Source: Accumulibacter sp. (GTDB lineage: Bacteria > Pseudomonadota > Gammaproteobacteria > Burkholderiales > Rhodocyclaceae). Taken from it: a DNA stretch of 64,000 nucleotides. The DNA lies in assembly GCA_024235715.1 (NCBI GenBank), contig JACKLW010000011.1, positions 1-64,000 on the forward strand. Reading direction: 5' to 3'. Shown piece after piece: positions 18,265-36,418 of this stretch. The notes under the pieces were generated by a model. That model was not told where the DNA came from and did not search any database. It worked only from the letters and a program-made list of their open reading frames with translations. Made by a program: the position numbers and the translations under genes. Position 1 is the first letter of the stretch. The number at the start of each line of letters is the position of its first letter.

Positions 18265-18583
18265 CCGTGCTGACCGCGAAGTCGGCTGCCACGCCTGGCG
18301 GCGGCGAAAGCCTCGCCGCAGCCAGGCGCTCGCGCTGCCCCTTGCACGCGCCCGACATTCCCGTCATGCTCCACAGTTCTACCGTGACCCGCAATGACAC
18401 CCGGGTCACCATCGCCCGCCAGGCCCTGCAAGACGGTCGGGCCGGCTCGCTGAAACTGCCCCTGGCCGAGCCTGGCCCGACTGCCGGTTCGCCTTGCCAG
18501 GCGGACGACACACCTGCCGACAATCGCTTGCTCGTTGCGACGAGATGCGGAACCCTGACGACTTCCCTTGAGTGGAGGAAATG
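18265..18583. other. Gap between glgB and treS with a strong hairpin
   Basis: About 319 bases without a supported gene. An open frame of about 107 codons starts at 18261, overlapping the glgB stop, but it resembles nothing known and has no good ribosome-binding site of its own. The clear structure here is the hairpin at 18294-18326. The treS ribosome-binding site GGAGG is at 18574-18578. Confidence 0.5.
18294..18326 (+). other. RNA hairpin downstream of glgB
   Basis: Stem CCTGGC / GCCAGG continues, after one G/A mismatch, into GCGGCGA / TCGCCGC, closed by a 5-base loop AAGCC. This makes 13 pairs. No T-run follows, so it is not a classical intrinsic terminator. It sits 30 bases after the glgB stop and could protect the upstream mRNA or reduce readthrough. 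Confidence 0.5.
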
Positions 18584-21937
<3,354 letters not shown>

Positions 21938-21962
21938 TCATTACCCGCAAAGGAGAAACACC

Positions 21963-23186
21963 ATGAAAGTACTCGCGATGGTCCTGGCCGGCGGCCAGGG
22001 TTCCCGGCTGCATCCTCTGACCGCAGAACGGTCCAAGCCCGCGGTGCCCTTCGGCGGCCGCTACCGGATTGCCGACTTCGTGCTCAGTAACATGGTGAAC
22101 TCCGAGATCCGTGGCATCTACATGATGGTGCAGTACAAATCGCAGTCGCTGATCGAGCACGTCGCCAAGGCCTGGGGCAATTCGAACGCCTACACCGGCC
22201 AGTTCGTCACCGTCGTGCCACCGCAGATGCGCGAGGGTCCGGAGTGGTTCCAGGGAACCTCCGACGCCGTCTTCCAGAACATCAACCTGATCGAGCGCCA
22301 CTCGCCGGACCTGGTCGCCGTCTTCGGCGCCGATCACATCTACCGCATGGATGTGCGCCAGATGATCGACTTCCACCGCGGCAATTCGGCGCACGTGTCG
22401 GTGGCCGCGATTCCGGTGCCGCTGGCCGACGCCTCGGCCTTCGGCATCATCGACGCCGACAAGCGACACCGCATCCGCAGCTTCCTTGAAAAACCGGCGA
22501 ATCCACCGGCGATGCTCAGCGACCCGACGCGTGCCTACGGCTCGATGGGCAACTACCTGTTCAATACCGATGTCCTGCTGAAAGCCCTGCGCGAGGCGAA
22601 CGACAAAGGCGAGCACGATTTCGGCCACCACATCCTGCCGCGGCTGATCAAGACGCACCAGGTCCTGGCCTACAACTTCGCTGACAACCACGTCCCAGGC
22701 GTCGCCGATTACGAGGAGCAGTCGTACTGGCGCGATGTCGGCAACATCGACGCCTACTACGACGCCCACTACGATGTCCTCGGCGCGAAACCGCGTTTCA
22801 ACCTTTTCAACCCGAAGTGGTTCATCAACTCCAGTTCCTACCAGGGACCGTCGCCACGCATCCTCGCCGGCGACATCACGGACAGCACCATCGCCGCCGG
22901 TTCGCTGATCAAGGACGCGCGCATCAGCAACTCGATGCTGCGTCGCGAAGTCGTCGTCGAGGAAGACGTCGAAATCGACGACTGCCTGATCATGGACTAC
23001 ACCGTCATCCGACGTGGCTCGCGCCTGAAACGAGTCATCGTCGACCGCTACAATGTGGTCGAGGCCAACTCGCGCATCGGCTTCGACGCCGCCGCCGACC
23101 GCGCCCGCTACACGGTCAGCGACGGCGGCGTGGTAGTCCTCGCCAAAGGTCAGGATGTCCCTGACGTGACCCGCTACCAGATTTAG
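21963..23186 (+). CDS. glgC: Glucose-1-phosphate adenylyltransferase
   Basis: A 407-residue ADP-glucose pyrophosphorylase, producing the glucosyl donor for glycogen synthase. The N-terminal nucleotidyltransferase domain has GGQGSRLHPLTAERSKPAVPFGGRYRIADF, the GTSDAVFQN loop and the FGADHIYRMD metal site. The C-terminal left-handed beta-helix (from about residue 290) has SLIKDARISNSML and RRGSRLKRVIVDRYN hexapeptide turns. A good AAAGGAG precedes the ATG. It is somewhat shorter than the E. coli enzyme. Glycogen synthase (glgA) is not in this cluster. Confidence 0.96.
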   Translation: MKVLAMVLAGGQGSRLHPLTAERSKPAVPFGGRYRIADFVLSNMVNSEIRGIYMMVQYKSQSLIEHVAKAWGNSNAYTGQFVTVVPPQMREGPEWFQGTSDAVFQNINLIERHSPDLVAVFGADHIYRMDVRQMIDFHRGNSAHVSVAAIPVPLADASAFGIIDADKRHRIRSFLEKPANPPAMLSDPTRAYGSMGNYLFNTDVLLKALREANDKGEHDFGHHILPRLIKTHQVLAYNFADNHVPGVADYEEQSYWRDVGNIDAYYDAHYDVLGAKPRFNLFNPKWFINSSSYQGPSPRILAGDITDSTIAAGSLIKDARISNSMLRREVVVEEDVEIDDCLIMDYTVIRRGSRLKRVIVDRYNVVEANSRIGFDAAADRARYTVSDGGVVVLAKGQDVPDVTRYQI

Positions 23187-23197
23187 GAGATTTACCC

Positions 23198-25327
23198 ATG
23201 CACCTCCCCGTCACCGCCGTCTGGCCCGGCTCTCCCACGCCACGCGGCGCCAGCTGGGATGGCGAGGGCGTCAATTTCGCCCTCTTCTCGGAGCACGCCG
23301 AACGCGTCGAACTGTGTCTGTTCGACCCGAACGGACGCCGCGAGGTGCAGCGCATCGAGTTGCGTGAGCAGACCAATCTGGTCTGGCACTGCTACCTGCC
23401 CGAGGCGCGCCCGGGCCTGCTCTACGGCTACCGGGTCTACGGCCCCTACGACCCGGCCCGCGGCCACCGCTTCAACGGCAACAAGCTGCTCATCGAGCCT
23501 TACGCCAAGGATATCGTCGGGCAGGTACGCTGGAGCGACGCGCATTTCGGCTACCGCATCGGTCACCGCAACCAGGACCTGTCCTTCGACCGCCGCGACA
23601 ACCACGCCGGCATACCCAAGTGCCGGGTCATCGACCCGGCCTTCACCTGGGGCGACGACAAGGCACCGAACATCCCCTGGGCGGACATGGTGATCTACGA
23701 GACGCACGTGCGCGGGTTCACGAAGAACCATCCGGAGGTACCGCCCTCCCTGCGCGGCACCTATGCGGGACTGGCGACGGCGCCGGTCATTGACCATCTC
23801 AAGCGCCTGGGCATCACTTCGATCGAACTGATGCCCGTACATGCCTTCATCAACGACCGTCACCTGATCGAACGCGGCCTCAGCAACTACTGGGGCTACA
23901 ACTCGATCGGCTTCTTCGCGCCCGACCACCGCTACAGCTCCACCGGCGTGGTCAGCGAATTCAAGACGATGGTCAAGACCTTTCACACGCACGGCATGGA
24001 AGTCATTCTCGACGTGGTCTACAACCACACCGCCGAAGGCAACCAGCTCGGCCCGACGCTCTCTTTCCGCGGCGTCGACAACGCCTCGTACTACCGCCTG
24101 GTCGGCGACAACAAGCGCTACTACATGGACTACACCGGCTGCGGCAATACCCTCGACCTGCAGCAGCCACGCATGCTGCAGCTGATCATGGACTCGCTGC
24201 GCTACTGGGTGCTGGAAATGCACGTCGATGGCTTCCGCTTCGACCTCGCGTCGGCGCTGGCACGTGAACTGCATGCCGTCGACAAGCTGGGCGCCTTCTT
24301 CGACATCCTGCTGCAGGACCCGGTGCTGTCGCAGGTCAAGCTGATCGCCGAACCCTGGGACCTCGGCGAAGGCGGTTACCAGGTCGGCAACTTCCCGGCC
24401 GGCTGGGGCGAGTGGAACGACCACTACCGCGACACCATGCGCGCGCACTGGAAAGGTGACTGCGGCCTGATCGGCGATTTCGCCAGCCGCCTGACCGGCT
24501 CCAGCGACTTCTATCAGCACAGCGGGCGAAAGCCCTGGGCGAGCGTCAACTTCGTCACCGCCCACGACGGCTTCACGCTGCACGATCTGGTCAGTTACAA
24601 CGACAAGCACAACGCAGCCAACTGCGAAGACAACCGCGACGGCAACGACAACAACCGTTCCTGGAACTGCGGTGCCGAGGGACCGACCGACGACGCCGCG
24701 ATCAACGAACTGCGCGCGCGCCAGAAGCGCAACCTGCTGGCGACGCTGTTCTTTTCACAGGGCGTGCCGATGCTGCTCGCCGGCGACGAGATGGGGCGTA
24801 CCCAGGGCGGCAACAACAATGCCTACTGCCAGGACAACGAGATCAGCTGGGTCAACTGGGATCTTTCGCCAGCCGACCGCGACTTCCTGGCTTTCGTGCA
24901 ACGGGTCATTTCCCTGCGCCGCGAGCATCCGGTTTTCCGTCGCCGCAACTTCTTCCACGGCAGCGCCCCCGAGGGTTCGCTGGTCAAGGACATCCACTGG
25001 CTGAAACCCGATGGCAGCGAGATGAACGACGACGAGTGGTCGCACAGTTACGCGCAGTGCCTGGGCGTCTATCTCAGCGGTGAGGCGATGCAGGAGCGTG
25101 ACCGGCGCGGCCGCCCGATTCACGACGACAACTTCCTGCTGCTCTTCAACAGCTACCACGAGAACATGGCTTTCCGCCTGCCGGTGCTGCCGCAGGCCTG
25201 CGAGTGGCTGAGCGTTCTCGATACTCACGTCGCCAATGGCCTGCAGCCCGACGGCGTCTTCCAGAGCGGCGACACCTACCCCCTCGAGAGCCGTTCGCTG
25301 GCCCTTCTGATGCAAAGGAAAATATAG
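23198..25327 (+). CDS. glgX: Glycogen debranching enzyme (isoamylase type)
   Basis: A 709-residue GH13 debranching enzyme that hydrolyses alpha-1,6 branches, usually of short limit-dextrin stubs. It has an N-terminal CBM48 ([29 protein letters not shown]), a barrel with VVYNHTAEG, nucleophile region [12 protein letters not shown], acid region [15 protein letters not shown], and [25 protein letters not shown] at 23185-23190 precedes the ATG. Its TAG shares the G with the GTG start of treZ, so translation is coupled. Confidence 0.95.
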   Translation: MHLPVTAVWPGSPTPRGASWDGEGVNFALFSEHAERVELCLFDPNGRREVQRIELREQTNLVWHCYLPEARPGLLYGYRVYGPYDPARGHRFNGNKLLIEPYAKDIVGQVRWSDAHFGYRIGHRNQDLSFDRRDNHAGIPKCRVIDPAFTWGDDKAPNIPWADMVIYETHVRGFTKNHPEVPPSLRGTYAGLATAPVIDHLKRLGITSIELMPVHAFINDRHLIERGLSNYWGYNSIGFFAPDHRYSSTGVVSEFKTMVKTFHTHGMEVILDVVYNHTAEGNQLGPTLSFRGVDNASYYRLVGDNKRYYMDYTGCGNTLDLQQPRMLQLIMDSLRYWVLEMHVDGFRFDLASALARELHAVDKLGAFFDILLQDPVLSQVKLIAEPWDLGEGGYQVGNFPAGWGEWNDHYRDTMRAHWKGDCGLIGDFASRLTGSSDFYQHSGRKPWASVNFVTAHDGFTLHDLVSYNDKHNAANCEDNRDGNDNNRSWNCGAEGPTDDAAINELRARQKRNLLATLFFSQGVPMLLAGDEMGRTQGGNNNAYCQDNEISWVNWDLSPADRDFLAFVQRVISLRREHPVFRRRNFFHGSAPEGSLVKDIHWLKPDGSEMNDDEWSHSYAQCLGVYLSGEAMQERDRRGRPIHDDNFLLLFNSYHENMAFRLPVLPQACEWLSVLDTHVANGLQPDGVFQSGDTYPLESRSLALLMQRKI

Positions 25328-27158
25328 TGAAACGTCAGCACAGCATGCCGTTTGGCGCCGAGCCCCTGGCCGACGGAGGCGTCCGTTTTCGGCTCTGGGC
25401 ACCCGGCGTCGCGACAGTCGGGCTGCAACTCGACGGTGCCGCCGACCTGCCGATGACCGCCGCCGCGGACGGCTGGTTCGAACTCACCGTCGCGGAAGCA
25501 CAGCCAGGCAGCCGCTACCTCTTCCGGCTGCCCGACGGCCTGCTGGTCCCGGACCCGGCGTCGCGTTTCAACCCCGACGACGTGCATGGAGCGTCCGAGG
25601 TCGTCGCCCCGGCCGCCTTCGACTGGCCGGATGAAGAATGGCGCGGGCGACCGTGGGAGGAGGCGGCCATCTACGAGCTGCACATCGGCAGCTTCACGAC
25701 GGCTGGCGACTTCAACGGCGCCATCGAGCGCCTCGACTACCTCGTCGAACTCGGGGTCACTGCGCTCGAGATCATGCCGGTCTCCGATTTCCCCGGCGCG
25801 CGCAACTGGGGTTACGACGGCGTCCTGCCATTCGCACCGGACGCGGCCTACGGCCGGCCGGAGGATTTCAAACGGCTGATCGCCGCTGCGCACGAACGCG
25901 GGCTGATGGTCCTGCTCGACGTCGTGTACAACCACTTCGGGCCGGAAGGCAACTATCTGCACGCCTACGCGCCCACCTTCTTCAACCCGGCCCATGAGAC
26001 ACCATGGGGCGCGGCGATCAACTTCGACGGCGAGGGCAGCCGCACCGTACGTGACTTCTTCGTGCACAACGTTCTCTACTGGCTGGAGGAGTTTCACCTC
26101 GACGGCCTGCGCCTCGACGCCATCCACGCCATCTGCGACGACAGCACGCCGGACATCATCGAGGAACTCGCCGCAGCCTTCAAATCGGTGCCCGGGCGCG
26201 CACGGCACGTGCACATGGTCCTCGAAAACGAGCACAACCAGGCGCGCTACCTGGGCCGTGACGATTTCGGCCGCCTGCTGCACGGCACCGCACAGTGGAA
26301 CGACGACATCCACCACTGCTTTCACGTGCTGGCGACCGGCGAGACCGATGGCTATTACACCGACTACGCGAGCGATCCGGCGCGCCGTCTCGGCCGCTGC
26401 CTGACGGAGGGCTTCGCCTATCAGGGCGAAGCGTCGACCTTTGCGCATGGAAAGCTGCGCGGCGAAGCCAGCGCCCATCTGCCACCCGCGGCGTTCATCA
26501 ATTTCCTGCAGAACCACGACCAGATCGGCAATCGCGCCTTCGGCGAGCGTCTCAGCCACCTCGCCTCGCCGCTGGCGATGGAAGCGCTCACCGCGGTTCT
26601 GCTGCTGGCGCCGCAGCCGCCGCTGCTGTTCATGGGCGAGGAATTCGCGAGCGCGCAGCCCTTCCTGTTCTTCTGTGATTTCGGGCCGGAACTCGCCCGT
26701 CTGGTGACCGAGGGCCGCCGCCGCGAGTTTTCGCGTTTCGCGCGTTTCGCCGACCCGGCGGTGCGTGAGAGCATCCCCGACCCGAATGCCCTGGCGACTT
26801 TCGAGACCTGCGTCCTCGACTGGAGCGCGACCGCGCGCGAGCCGCAGCGCACCACCCTCGAACTGCACCGCAAGCTGCTCGCGCTTCGCTGGCAGTGGAT
26901 CGCGCCACGTCTGGCCGGCATGGGCAACGGCACTCCGCAGCTGAAACTGCTGTCGCCGCGAACACTGGCCATCAACTGGCGCCTCGGCGACGGCAGTCTG
27001 CTGATGCTGCTCGCCAACCTCGGCGATGACCCGGTCGAATCCACACCGCCGGATGGCGAACTGCTGTTCGCGACGAGCAATATCGACGCCGGTGCCCTGG
27101 CGGCCGGACAACTGCCGGCGTGGTCGGTCGCCTGGCACCTGCAGGTCGGCGGTATCCA

Positions 27159-27162
<4 letters not shown>
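25327..27162 (+). CDS. treZ: Malto-oligosyltrehalose trehalohydrolase
   Basis: A 611-residue GH13 enzyme that releases trehalose from the maltooligosyl-trehalose made by TreY. It shows the family's N-terminal module (FGAEPLADGGVRFRLWAPG), YELHIGSFT, VVYNHFGPEGNYL, nucleophile region [12 protein letters not shown], acid region MVLENEHNQARYL and NFLQNHDQIGNRAFGERL. It begins with a GTG that overlaps the glgX stop and has AAAGGAAAA upstream. The open frame to 25204 overlaps glgX and is not needed. Its stop overlaps the ATG of the malQ-treY fusion. Confidence 0.94.
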
Positions 27163-32315
<5,153 letters not shown>

Positions 32316-32347
32316 CCGGCGTCCGGCGATGCCGCGTGACGGTCTTT

Positions 32348-32395
32348 CGCAGGCTGCGCTGCGTCCGGTCGACGCCGGCTGCAGCGCAGCCTGCG
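32348..32395. terminator. Large inverted repeat between convergent genes, probable bidirectional transcription barrier
   Basis: Perfect 15-base arms CGCAGGCTGCGCTGC (32348-32362) and GCAGCGCAGCCTGCG (32381-32395) flank an 18-base loop that can itself fold (CCGG/CCGG). It lies between the convergent malQ-treY and amidotransferase-like genes, where a hairpin can stop both transcripts. There is no long T-run, so Rho-independent termination is not certain. Confidence 0.5.
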
Positions 32396-32420
32396 TCGAC
32401 CCACGGGGTTGCCGGCGGGC

Positions 32421-33203
32421 TTACCAGCGGCGACCGCGCGCGGCGTTGAGGAACTCCTCGAGAATGGGCGTACTGTCCAGCAGGTCGGGACTTCCGGGCG
32501 GATGAAACTCCGGGTGCCACTGCAGGCCCAGCACATAGGGTTTCCCCTGCAGGCGAATGGCCTCAACGACGCCGTCGCCCACGCCGCGCGCTTCGACGTG
32601 CAGGCCTCGCCCGAGGGATTTTATGGCCTGGTGATGAATCGAGATGACACGTCCGCCAGTGGCGCCGGGATAGAGCTTTGCCAGACCGGAATCCGCATCC
32701 CACTCGATGGCGTGACTGTGGCGATCATAATCGTCGTGGACGTGCGTTCCGGCGTCCTCGATCTGGGTCGCGATATCCTGATAGAGCGTGCCGCCGAGCG
32801 CAACATTGATTACCTGCGCGCCACGACAGATCCCCAGAACCGCCTTGCCGGCCTCGATGAATTCATGCAGCAGTTCCATCTCGTAGGCATCGCGAACCAT
32901 GTCGCCGGCCCAATCGGGATGCAGCGCCTCCTCACCGTAGCTTTGCGGATTGACGTCGGCACCCCCTTGCAGGAGCAGCCCGTCGAGATACTCGGGATAG
33001 TCCGAGAGGCGGATGCTGCTGCGATTGACGATACCATCGCCGCTTACCGCCGGAATCATGAAGACCATCACATCGCGTGACATCACCCAATGCGCTACCG
33101 ACTGTTCGAGGTAGTGCAGCGATTTCGAAAGCAGTGCTGTCGCGCCGGCCTGCGGATGGTAAATGCGTGCGGAAAGGCCGATACGTAGTGGGCGCCAGCT
33201 CAT
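32421..33203 (-). CDS. Gamma-glutamyl-gamma-aminobutyrate hydrolase-like class I amidotransferase (peptidase C26)
   Basis: A 260-residue stand-alone class I glutamine amidotransferase fold protein. The nucleophile Cys lies in LGICRGAQVINVALGGTL; the His-Glu pair lies in GLQWHPEFHPP. An LLLQGGADVNPQSYGEE segment forms the oxyanion/substrate region, as in PuuD-type gamma-glutamyl-GABA hydrolases. The expected reaction is hydrolysis of a gamma-glutamyl amide; the exact substrate is not visible and no putrescine genes are nearby. It is convergent with the trehalose cluster and divergent from the ClC gene. Confidence 0.85.
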   Translation of the reverse strand: MSWRPLRIGLSARIYHPQAGATALLSKSLHYLEQSVAHWVMSRDVMVFMIPAVSGDGIVNRSSIRLSDYPEYLDGLLLQGGADVNPQSYGEEALHPDWAGDMVRDAYEMELLHEFIEAGKAVLGICRGAQVINVALGGTLYQDIATQIEDAGTHVHDDYDRHSHAIEWDADSGLAKLYPGATGGRVISIHHQAIKSLGRGLHVEARGVGDGVVEAIRLQGKPYVLGLQWHPEFHPPGSPDLLDSTPILEEFLNAARGRRW

Positions 33204-33716
33204 GGGACCTCCTCATGAAAGTAGCAAACGGCTACGAACTCGTCGCTTTCGAGACGATCCGGCTGCACGCCGCTCGGCTCACGAAGGCGCCTGATCGCCA
33301 TCCGGGCCGCCCTGGCCCCGCGGACAGCGCACCCGCACGAGGGTTGCCCGCCGGGCGGCCCGACAGCCTCGCGAACAGCCTAGCATACAGAGGCCGGGTG
33401 GCGCTCGGCAAGACGACTGCCGCCGCAGGCAGCTGCTGCGTGCCGGATACCGCTGGCTTGGTCGCGAACCTTTTGCACGGGCGACATCGCGCAGCGCCCG
33501 AGGCCGCTCCCGAACCTGCGCCGTGATCACAATTTCCGCCACCAATGTTAGACTGCCGCGCTTGGGGCGGCGTCCCCGAGACAACACATTCGCCCCCCCC
33601 CTGCATGGCGCCGGGATGGGTGAGACGGTTTATCGTTACCACCCATTGCCGCGGCCCGGCAGGCAAACCAGGTCGCCGACCGTGCGGCGGCTGCAAACGA
33701 AGGAAACTGGATCCCG
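33204..33716. other. Divergent intergenic region without a recognised gene
   Basis: About 513 bases between the amidotransferase-like gene (minus) and the ClC gene (plus). Open frames on both strands here show no family features. A run of nine C (33593-33601) occurs about 115 bases upstream of the ClC start. No promoter was confidently identified. Confidence 0.5.
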
Positions 33717-35123
33717 ATGAGCTTTCTCCGCGGCAGGCTGAGCACCTTCAGATGGCGTACCCGTTTGGCCCTGTGGGGGGCCGCCGCTTGCGCCGGCCTG
33801 GCCGTTGTCGCTTTCACCAAGCTCACCGACCTCGCCCTCTCCACCTTCTTCGAACTGGCCAACACCCACCCCTGGCTGCCATTCCCCTGGGTGCCGTTCG
33901 TCGCTGCGCCGATGGCCGGCATGGCGGCAGTCTGGCTCGGCCGGCGGTTCTTCGCCGGGTCCCAGGGCAGCGGCATTCCGCAGGTCATCGCCGCATCCCG
34001 CCTTGCGGCCCGCGGCGAGGACGTCAGCCATCTCGTTTCGCTGCGCATCGCCATCGGCAAGGTCGGCGCCGGCTGCATCGCTCTGCTGGGGGGTTTTTCG
34101 GCTGGTCGGGAAGGCCCGTCGGCGCAGGTCGCGGCATCTATCCTGCATTTTGCACATCGCCTCCTGCCCCACTCGCGGGCGATTGCCCCTGCCGACCTGA
34201 TTCTCGCCGGCGGCGCAGCGGGCATTGCCGCCGCGTTCAACACGCCGCTCGCCGGTATCGTCTTCGCCGTCGAGGAACTGGGCAGACGCCTTGAGGCCAG
34301 AACGACCGGCATTCTGGTCAGCACCATCATCCTCTCCGGTCTGGTCGCCATCGCCCTGGAAGGGAACTACAGCCACTTCGGACGCATGAAAGTCTCGGAG
34401 TTCGGCGACATCGTCATCCCGGTCGTCGTCTATGGCATGGCCTGCGGCGTTCTCGGCGGCATTTTCAGCCGCCTCCTGCTTTGGCCGCAGACGCACCCGC
34501 ACTTTCTCCTCTGGCGATGGCGCAGCGCCTATCCGGTCCGCTTTGCCGGCGGCTGCGGGCTGGTCGTCGCCCTGGTCGGCTGGCTCGGCGGTGGCTTGTC
34601 CTACGGCAGTGGCTACTCGGTCACCTCGGCGCTGGTTTCGGGCGACGCCTTGTCGGCCCCCTGGCACGCGCCCGTGACGCGTTACGTGGCGACTGTCGTC
34701 ACCTATTTCTCGGGTATCCCCGGCGGCATCTTCGCCCCGTCGCTGGCGGTCGGAGCGGCCTTCGGCGCCAGCACCGCCCAGATCCTCGGCTTTCCCCTCG
34801 AGGCATTGCCGATCACCGCGCTGTGCATGGCCGGCTTCCTGGCGGCGGTCACGCAGTCGCCGATCACCGCCGCGATCATCGTCATGGAAATGATCGACGG
34901 CCACGGGATGGTCATCAGCCTGATGTCCGTCACGCTGATCGCCAATGCGGTCAGTTCGCGCATCAGTCCCGAACTTTACCAGGAGCTTGCGCGGGGCTTC
35001 ATGGCCAAACCCGCTTCGCCGCCGGAGAGGCCGGCACCGCCAGTAAGGCCGCGGGCGCCAGCGCCACTGCGCTCGCCGGAACCGCCACGGCAAGCGTCTG
35101 AACCATCCGACTCACCAAAGTAG
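33717..35123 (+). CDS. ClC family chloride channel / H+-Cl- antiporter
   Basis: A 468-residue polytopic membrane protein with the ClC selectivity-filter motifs: GSQGSGIPQV (around residue 83), GREGPSAQVAASI with the gating Glu, and GIFAPSLAVGAAFG near residue 340. About ten or more hydrophobic segments are present. The C-terminus is a short Pro-rich tail without CBS domains. Relatives move chloride (some fluoride) with proton exchange and help in acid resistance. The start at 33717 has a GGA-rich region upstream (AAGGAAACTGGATCCCG). Confidence 0.9.
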   Translation: MSFLRGRLSTFRWRTRLALWGAAACAGLAVVAFTKLTDLALSTFFELANTHPWLPFPWVPFVAAPMAGMAAVWLGRRFFAGSQGSGIPQVIAASRLAARGEDVSHLVSLRIAIGKVGAGCIALLGGFSAGREGPSAQVAASILHFAHRLLPHSRAIAPADLILAGGAAGIAAAFNTPLAGIVFAVEELGRRLEARTTGILVSTIILSGLVAIALEGNYSHFGRMKVSEFGDIVIPVVVYGMACGVLGGIFSRLLLWPQTHPHFLLWRWRSAYPVRFAGGCGLVVALVGWLGGGLSYGSGYSVTSALVSGDALSAPWHAPVTRYVATVVTYFSGIPGGIFAPSLAVGAAFGASTAQILGFPLEALPITALCMAGFLAAVTQSPITAAIIVMEMIDGHGMVISLMSVTLIANAVSSRISPELYQELARGFMAKPASPPERPAPPVRPRAPAPLRSPEPPRQASEPSDSPK

Positions 35124-35252
35124 CGTCCGGCAGGAAGTGAAATGTCAGGCCATTCGGCGGCGAACGAAATGTCGCGTTCCGCCGCTCGACAGGCTGGTGC
35201 ACTGCAAGGCGTTTGTTGAGGTTTTCAATCCGACCTGAGAGATCGCTGCCGA

Positions 35253-35762
35253 ATGCTTACGGTTATTTCCCGCTTCTGCGGACCCCTGGCGGTACTCCTT
35301 GCCCTTTCCGGATGCGGTGCCTTTCCGTGGCAGGACGACAGCAAGACGGAAAGCAAGACCGTCCCTGTGCCCAGCGAGCAGGAGAAGGCCGCACAGGTGC
35401 TCGAAAAGAAGGTGATCGCCGCAGCCAACCAGACGGAGAGCAACATCTACTTCTCGTTGGGCGGCGTCACGGTCAGCCGGCAGGAGAAGATCAAGCTGCA
35501 GCAGCACGCCGCCGACCTGAAGGCAAACCCGGAGAAATCCGTGACCCTGATCGGCTTCACCGACGATCTGGGAAGTCGCAGCTACAACGTCGCCATCGCC
35601 GCGCAGCGCGTCGCGGCGGTCAGAAAACTGCTGCGGTCGTACGGGGTTCCAGGAGGCCAGATCCGCCGCTACAGCGTCGGCAACGAAAAGACGCCAAAAG
35701 CCTGCACGACCAGCGACTGCCGACAGAAAATGCGGCGCGTCGAGCTGCGCTATTCGGAGTGA
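35253..35762 (+). CDS. OmpA-family lipoprotein
   Basis: A 169-residue protein with a lipoprotein signal (VLLALSGCGAFPW, lipobox LSGC at about residues 19-22), so probably outer-membrane anchored. A charged helical linker follows (residues about 40-70), then a C-terminal OmpA-like peptidoglycan-binding domain: VTLIGFTDDLGSRSYNVAIAAQRVAAVRKLL and GGQIRRYSVGNEKTP. An additional Cys pair (CTTSDC) near the C-terminus could form a disulfide. It likely tethers the outer membrane to peptidoglycan. Confidence 0.85.
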   Translation: MLTVISRFCGPLAVLLALSGCGAFPWQDDSKTESKTVPVPSEQEKAAQVLEKKVIAAANQTESNIYFSLGGVTVSRQEKIKLQQHAADLKANPEKSVTLIGFTDDLGSRSYNVAIAAQRVAAVRKLLRSYGVPGGQIRRYSVGNEKTPKACTTSDCRQKMRRVELRYSE

Positions 35763-35799
35763 TGGCCGGCGCAGCACAGAAAGACCTTCGCTAGCCCGC

Positions 35800-36135
35800 A
35801 TGAACGGCAACGCGGATCGCATCATTGCCCTCTACGAGCGGCAAGCGCAGCACTACGACACGGATCGCAGCCGCGACCTCGCCGTCGAGCAAAGGTGGCT
35901 GGATCGCTTCATCTCCCTTCTGCCGTTGGGTGCCCGCGTGCTCGACATTGGCTGCGGACATGGCGAACCCATGGCCCGCCATCTTATCGAGAAAGGGTTC
36001 GACGTCTGCGGCGTCGACAGCTCTCCTGCGCTGATCGCGCTGTGCCGCAAGCGGTTTCCGTCTCACGACTGGCTCATCGCAGACATGCGGACGCTCGCTC
36101 TCGGCGAGTGTTTCCAGGGACTTCTCGCCTGGGAC
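35800..36135 (+). pseudogene. Truncated class I SAM-dependent methyltransferase
   Basis: The first about 112 residues are a good methyltransferase N-terminus: AQHYDTDRSRDL, the SAM-binding LPLGARVLDIGCGHGEPMARHL, GFDVCGVDSSPALIALCRKRFP, and DMRTLALGECFQGLLAWD. Family similarity then ends abruptly; the frame continues to 36756 with unrelated low-quality sequence that overlaps the next gene. About half of the expected domain is missing, so the product is probably inactive. The break marks a rearrangement junction at the left edge of the DUF3604 locus. Confidence 0.7.
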
Positions 36136-36418
36136 AGATGGCGGGCTGAGCGAGGGTTGGCGGCCACCGCTTTCTCGACGGTGCTACGTTCGAGGACGTC
36201 CTTGATTTCCGGACGTCGGCGACCGCAAGCCACGATTGGCAGTGCTGGACGCTGTGGAGCACATTGCGGTAGCATTTCGCGTCGAAATTTCGCAGAACAT
36301 GAGCCACTCGCATGGGCGTCACTGGTTCCTGGACGCAGCCAGGCTTCTGCCCAGCCACTCGCATCAGAAACTTATATCCAGCGGCGCAATTGGCCGTTTT
36401 CCATTGGGAGAGATTGCG
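36136..36418. other. Junction segment between the truncated methyltransferase and the first DUF3604 gene
   Basis: No gene recognised. The 12-base word AGCCACTCGCAT occurs twice (36302-36313 and 36353-36364). The last 50 bases form a leader that is also found, diverged, upstream of the second DUF3604 gene (shared CCAGCGGCGCAA and GAGAGATTGCGATG). Confidence 0.5.

Noticed and set aside
33593-33601. Run of nine C as a phase-variation switch for the ClC gene
   Set aside because: It lies in non-coding DNA over 100 bases from the start; no coding frame or promoter spacing that it would alter was found.
36236-36418. N-terminal extension of the first DUF3604 protein to 36236
   Set aside because: The extension would precede a clear signal peptide, and the paralogue starts at the equivalent ATG with the same leader.
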